Source of the DNA: Aminithiophilus ramosus
GTDB lineage: Bacteria > Synergistota > Synergistia > Synergistales > Aminithiophilaceae
Length of the DNA stretch: 64,000 nucleotides
Assembly (NCBI RefSeq): GCF_018069705.1
Contig: NZ_CP072943.1
Location: forward strand, 434,001-498,000
Reading direction: 5' to 3'
Every line of letters begins with the position of its first letter. Position 1 is the first letter of the stretch. The notes below the pieces were generated by a model. That model searched no databases and was not told the origin of the DNA. It saw only the letters and a program-made list of their open reading frames with translations. Positions 60,320 to 64,000 of this stretch are shown piece by piece. A program made the position numbers and the translations under genes.

Positions 60320-60351
60320 CAGGCGGCGTGAGGAGCCCTTCGCGCCGCCTG
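60320..60351 (+). terminator. intra-operon hairpin after binding-protein gene
   Basis: CAGGCGGCG (60320-60328) pairs with CGCCGCCTG (60343-60351). No U-tract; likely an mRNA-stabilising or partial-termination element between binding protein and permease. Confidence 0.6.
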
Positions 60352-60374
60352 AATCGGTCAGAAGGGAGGCAGCC

Positions 60375-61328
60375 ATGTTCCGGTACGTCGTCAAAAGGCT
60401 TCTGATGATCATCCCCGTCATCCTCGGCGTCTCGTTCATCATCTTTTTGATCATGAATCTCACTCCCGGCGATCCGGCCATGATGATCCTCGGTGAAGGG
60501 GCGAGGCCCGAGGAGTACGCGGCCCTGAGGGAGGAGATGGGCCTCAACGATCCCTTCTTCCTCCGTTATTTCCGCTACGTCGCCGACGCCGTCCAGGGCG
60601 ATTTCGGCAAGTCCTACAGGACGAACATCCCCGTCTTCCAGGAGATCGCCAGCCGTCTGCCCTACACGCTGAACCTGGCCGTGACGAGCACGCTCATCGC
60701 CATCGTTCTGGGCCTGCCCATAGGGGTCCTGTCGGCGGTGAAACAGTACACCCTTGCCGACAACGCCGCTCTCGGCGTCTCCCTTCTCCTGACGTCGATG
60801 CCGGCCTTCTGGTTCGCCATGATGCTCATCCTGCTGTTCTCTCTCAAGCTGAGGCTGCTTCCCTCGCTGGGCATCGACTCCTGGCGCCATCTCATCCTTC
60901 CGGCCATCGCCACGTCGTCGAACACGATGGCGTCGCTGCTGCGCATGACCCGTTCGACCATGCTGGAGGTCATCCGCCAGGACTACATCAGGACGGCCCG
61001 GGCCAAGGGGGCCAGGGAGAGCCGCGTCATCTTCGGACATGCCCTGAGAAACGCCCTGTTGCCCGTCGTGACCATCATCGGCGTCAACTTCGGCATCGCC
61101 CTGGGAGGGACGATCGTCGTCGAACAGGTCTTCGCCATTCCGGGCCTGGGCCAGCTCATGGTCAACGCCATCCGGGCCAAGGATACGCCCATGGTCATCG
61201 CCGCCGTCCTTTTTGCCGCCATCATCGCCAGCGTCGTCAATCTCATCGTCGACATCGTCTACGCCTACATCGATCCTCGCCTGAAGTCGAAATACGTCTC
61301 GATCAGGCCCCGGAGGGTCCCGTCATGA
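60375..61328 (+). CDS. dppB: dipeptide ABC permease (DppB/OppB)
   Basis: A 317-residue permease: RYVVKRLLMIIPVILGVSFIIFLIMNLTPGDPAMMILG, YGLNDPFFLRYFRYVADAVQGDFGKSYRT-like region, EAA loop ARAKGARESRVIFGHALRNALLPVVT, VEQVFAIPGLGQLMVNAIRAKDTPMV. ATG 60375 follows AAGGGAGG. Overlaps dppC by ATGA. Confidence 0.95.
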   Translation: MFRYVVKRLLMIIPVILGVSFIIFLIMNLTPGDPAMMILGEGARPEEYAALREEMGLNDPFFLRYFRYVADAVQGDFGKSYRTNIPVFQEIASRLPYTLNLAVTSTLIAIVLGLPIGVLSAVKQYTLADNAALGVSLLLTSMPAFWFAMMLILLFSLKLRLLPSLGIDSWRHLILPAIATSSNTMASLLRMTRSTMLEVIRQDYIRTARAKGARESRVIFGHALRNALLPVVTIIGVNFGIALGGTIVVEQVFAIPGLGQLMVNAIRAKDTPMVIAAVLFAAIIASVVNLIVDIVYAYIDPRLKSKYVSIRPRRVPS

Positions 61329-62230
61329 CCGACGAAGGACTCTCCGTGGCCGTGGCCGCGGAGAAAATCCACCTCTACAGGAAGAAGAGCCAGATACGGA
61401 CGGTCTGGCTCCGGCTGAAGAAAAACCGCATGGCCATGTTCGGCTTCGTCCTCTTCTCGGCCATGATGGCCCTGGTCCTCAGCGCCGATCTCTACATGGA
61501 CTACGAGGAGGAGGCCATCGCCCAGAATCTCTCCATTCGCTTCCAGGCCCCGTCGAAGGATCACCTTCTGGGGACGGACCAGTACGGCCGCGATCTGCTG
61601 ACCCGGGTGATCTACGGGGGCCGGATCTCCCTTTTCGTCGGCCTGGCGACGATCTGCATCTCCCTGACGGCGGGGTCCCTCATCGGGGCCACGGCGGCCT
61701 ACTACGGGGGCAAGACCGACGACATCCTCATGCGGATCATGGACGTCTTCCTGGCCATACCGAACACGCTCATGGCCATCACCCTCGTGGCGGCTCTCGG
61801 CACGAGTCTCGTCAATCTGATCCTGGCCATGGGCCTCTCCCAGATTCCCCGCATGTCGCGGATCGTCCGCTCTTCCGTCCTCTCCATCATCGGCCAGGAA
61901 TACATCGAGGCGGCCCGAGCCTGCGGAACCGGCGATGGCCGGATCATCTTCCGCCATATCCTGCCCAACGCCATGGGCCCCATCCTGGTTCAGGTGACGC
62001 AGACCGTGGCCCGGTCGGTCATCACCATCGCCTCTCTCAGTTTCATCGGGCTGGGCATTTCGGAGCCCACGCCCGAGTGGGGATCGATGCTTTCCGAGGC
62101 GAAGAGCCAGCTGCGCTATCATCCCTACCTCGCCGTCGCCCCCGGCGTGGCCATCGTCATGGCCGTCATGTCCCTCACCCTTCTCGGCGACGGCCTGCGC
62201 GACGCCCTCGACCCGAGGCTGAAGAATTGA
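61325..62230 (+). CDS. dppC: dipeptide ABC permease (DppC/OppC)
   Basis: A 301-residue permease with a cytoplasmic N-terminus, then HLLGTDQYGRDLLTRVIYGGRISLFVGL, the EAA loop IEAARACGTGDGRIIFRHILPNAMGPILVQ and SFIGLGISEPTPEWGSML. Normal length, without the insert present in the OppC-like gene at 46546-47730. Confidence 0.95.
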   Translation: MTDEGLSVAVAAEKIHLYRKKSQIRTVWLRLKKNRMAMFGFVLFSAMMALVLSADLYMDYEEEAIAQNLSIRFQAPSKDHLLGTDQYGRDLLTRVIYGGRISLFVGLATICISLTAGSLIGATAAYYGGKTDDILMRIMDVFLAIPNTLMAITLVAALGTSLVNLILAMGLSQIPRMSRIVRSSVLSIIGQEYIEAARACGTGDGRIIFRHILPNAMGPILVQVTQTVARSVITIASLSFIGLGISEPTPEWGSMLSEAKSQLRYHPYLAVAPGVAIVMAVMSLTLLGDGLRDALDPRLKN

Positions 62231-62249
62231 CCTGCAGGAGGCAAGTGCC

Positions 62250-63272
62250 ATGGCGGAAAAGCTGCTCGAGATAAAGGATCTCCACGTCCGCTACAGGACC
62301 GACGACGACGAGATCTATGCCCTCAACGGCGTCAATCTGACGGTGGAGGCGGGGCAGACGCTCGGTCTCGTCGGGGAGACGGGCGCCGGCAAGACGACGA
62401 CGGCCCTCTCCATCATGAGGCTCCTGCCCGATCGCGTCGGCTTCGTCGACAGGGGGGAGATCTTTCTGGAGGGGCGGAACCTCTTCTCCCTCACCGAGGC
62501 CGATATGCGCCTCCTCCGGGGCAACGACGTCTCCGTCATCTTCCAGGATCCCATGACGAGCCTCAACCCCATCCACACCGTGGGCGACCAGATCGGGGAG
62601 GTCGTCAGGCTTCACCATCCCGATTTCCGAGGCCCCGAAGTCGAGGCCCGTGTGGAGGAGATGATGGAGACGGTGGGCATTCCGGCGGAGCGCAAGGGCG
62701 ATTACCCCCATCAGTTCTCCGGAGGCATGAAGCAGCGCATCGTCATCGCCATCGCCCTGGCCTGCAACCCCAAACTCCTTCTGGCCGACGAGCCGACGAC
62801 GGCTCTCGACGTGACCATCCAGGCTCAGGTCCTGAGGATGATGGGCGAGCTGAAGAAAAAGTTCAACACGGCCATGATCCTCATCACCCACGACCTGGGC
62901 GTCGTGGCGCAGATCTGCGACTGGGTGGCCATCATGTACGCCGGGGAGATCATCGAGATCGGCACCGTCGAGGACATCTTCGAGGGGCGGGATCATCATC
63001 CCTACACGGTCGGCCTTTTCGGCTCCATTCCCGACATGACGAAAAAGACCGATCGACTCAGTCCCATCGAGGGGCTCATGCCCGACCCGACGGCTCTGCC
63101 GCCCGGTTGCCGCTTCGTCGACCGCTGTCCGCGCCGCCTGGCCTGCTGCGCCGAGGTGGCTCCCGCCGTCGTCGGGGCGGGGACTCACCGGGTCAAGTGT
63201 CATCTGTTCTCCTCCCTGTTCGGGGCCGATGGCTCCGTCGCGGGGGAGACGGGAGGGGGAAAGGGCCGATGA
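62250..63272 (+). CDS. dppD: dipeptide ABC ATP-binding protein (DppD/OppD)
   Basis: A 340-residue ATPase: Walker [19 protein letters not shown]-loop [20 protein letters not shown], signature [16 protein letters not shown], Walker [18 protein letters not shown]-loop ITHDL, and the C-terminal oligopeptide domain with [15 protein letters not shown]. Overlaps dppF by ATGA. Confidence 0.95.
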   Translation: MAEKLLEIKDLHVRYRTDDDEIYALNGVNLTVEAGQTLGLVGETGAGKTTTALSIMRLLPDRVGFVDRGEIFLEGRNLFSLTEADMRLLRGNDVSVIFQDPMTSLNPIHTVGDQIGEVVRLHHPDFRGPEVEARVEEMMETVGIPAERKGDYPHQFSGGMKQRIVIAIALACNPKLLLADEPTTALDVTIQAQVLRMMGELKKKFNTAMILITHDLGVVAQICDWVAIMYAGEIIEIGTVEDIFEGRDHHPYTVGLFGSIPDMTKKTDRLSPIEGLMPDPTALPPGCRFVDRCPRRLACCAEVAPAVVGAGTHRVKCHLFSSLFGADGSVAGETGGGKGR

Positions 63273-64000
63273 CGCCGCTGATCGAGACGCGCCATCTGAA
63301 GAAGTACTTCGACACGGCCCGTGGGCTTCTCCACGCCGTCGACGACGTCGACATCGCCATCGCCGGAGGGGAGACCCTGGGCATGGTGGGGGAGTCGGGC
63401 TGCGGCAAATCGACGCTGGGACGTCTCCTGCTGCGTCTCATCGAGCCGACGGGAGGGGAGGTCCTCTTCGGGGGCGAGAACATCCTGACTTACGACCGGA
63501 GGAAGGTGAAAGAACTCCGCAAACGGATGCAGATCATCTTCCAGGACCCCTTCTCCTCTCTCAACCCGAGGATGACGGTGAGCGAGATCATCGCCGAGCC
63601 CATCAAGGTGACGGGGGCCCTTTCGGGGCGGAACGCCATCCTGGAGCGCGTCTTCGAGCTCATGGGGACCGTCGGTCTGGCCGAGCGTTTCGTCAACACC
63701 TATCCCCACGAGCTGGACGGCGGGCGGCGCCAGCGCATCGGCATCGCCAGGGCCCTGGCCCTGAATCCCGATTTCATCGTCTGCGACGAGCCCGTCTCGG
63801 CCCTCGACGTCTCCATCCAGGCCCAGATCCTCAACTTGATGATGGATCTCCAGGATCGCCTGGGACTGACCTATCTGTTCATCACCCACGATCTGAGTGT
63901 CGTCAAGCACATCAGCGATCAGATCGCCGTCATGTACCTCGGCCAGTGCGTCGAGCGGGCCGATACGGACGAACTCTTCGCCAGTCCCAGCCATCCCTAC
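63269..64000 (+). CDS. dppF: dipeptide ABC ATP-binding protein (DppF/OppF), 3' end outside window
   Basis: The first 244 residues of an OppF-type ATPase: Walker [17 protein letters not shown]-loop [20 protein letters not shown], Walker [18 protein letters not shown]-loop ITHDLSVV. The signature is [15 protein letters not shown] rather than LSGGQ; this variant is known from other DppF proteins of anaerobes. The C-terminal domain is cut by the window end at ASPSHPY. Confidence 0.94.
   Translation, partial: MTPLIETRHLKKYFDTARGLLHAVDDVDIAIAGGETLGMVGESGCGKSTLGRLLLRLIEPTGGEVLFGGENILTYDRRKVKELRKRMQIIFQDPFSSLNPRMTVSEIIAEPIKVTGALSGRNAILERVFELMGTVGLAERFVNTYPHELDGGRRQRIGIARALALNPDFIVCDEPVSALDVSIQAQILNLMMDLQDRLGLTYLFITHDLSVVKHISDQIAVMYLGQCVERADTDELFASPSHPY

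Noticed and set aside
63700..63760. LDGGR instead of LSGGQ as a damaged ABC signature in DppF
   Set aside because: This variant is common in DppF-type ATPases of anaerobes, so it is not evidence of inactivity.

Overview
The window looks like chromosome of a GC-rich, amino-acid-fermenting anaerobe of the phylum Synergistota. The strongest single clue is the C-terminus of the large secreted protein encoded at 27874-31410, which ends in a GGCSFG motif, a hydrophobic stretch and a basic tail, as in the Synergist-CTERM sorting signal. Two butyrate kinase/phosphate butyryltransferase pairs, a PaaK-type aryl-CoA ligase, class IV aminotransferase, ProC, two complete peptide ABC transporters and three chemoreceptors fit a peptide/amino-acid lifestyle. 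Third codon positions are very GC-rich, so most long alternative-frame ORFs are shadows.

Layout. 1-5.4 kb: the end of a gamma-glutamyltransferase, then a tightly overlapping poly-gamma-glutamate operon (pgsB-pgsC-pgsW) that continues into a histidine kinase and response regulator. 5.4-7.3 kb: a decayed insertion-sequence remnant, then paaK behind a promoter, a Tyr-rich leader peptide and an intrinsic terminator that look like a transcription attenuator. 7.3-19.5 kb: hom, a chemoreceptor, cupin, the two buk/ptb modules, an aminotransferase, proC, an unexplained transcribed region, and cysE-cysK behind a structured leader. 19.5-31.4 kb: copA, a CpxP/Spy-like periplasmic protein, gyrB with a RemB-like small gene, a second chemoreceptor, a TaqI-C-like orphan and the Synergist-CTERM protein.

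31.6-39.1 kb is a rearrangement hot spot: a two-repeat type I-C-like CRISPR remnant cut by a tandem pair of IS5-family elements, a broken IS607 transposase, and 5'-truncated pieces of HD-GYP, RpiR-like, DctM and OtsA genes, plus a third partial IS5 copy. One intact chemoreceptor lies among them.

39.1-44.8 kb holds two paralogous MFS exporters bracketing two D-Ala-D-Ala-ligase-like ATP-grasp enzymes and a GNAT acetyltransferase, a candidate small-molecule or dipeptide synthesis/export locus. 44.8-50.3 kb is a complete peptide/nickel-type ABC operon whose substrate-binding protein appears circularly permuted (the usual C-terminal part precedes the usual N-terminal part). 50.4-58.3 kb: nucleoside-recognition membrane proteins, an SfsA-DUF123 fusion, an EamA transporter, zur-znuC-znuB, an FMN riboswitch with ribB, a PrcB-like secreted protein and a LysR regulator of mosaic composition. 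58.7-64 kb: a second, conventional dipeptide ABC operon divergent from the LysR gene and cut by the window end.

A recurring feature is long, perfect or near-perfect intergenic hairpins (up to 31 bp of stem), mainly between convergent genes and each of different sequence; they probably act as two-way terminators. All assignments come from reading the sequence; no database search was run.
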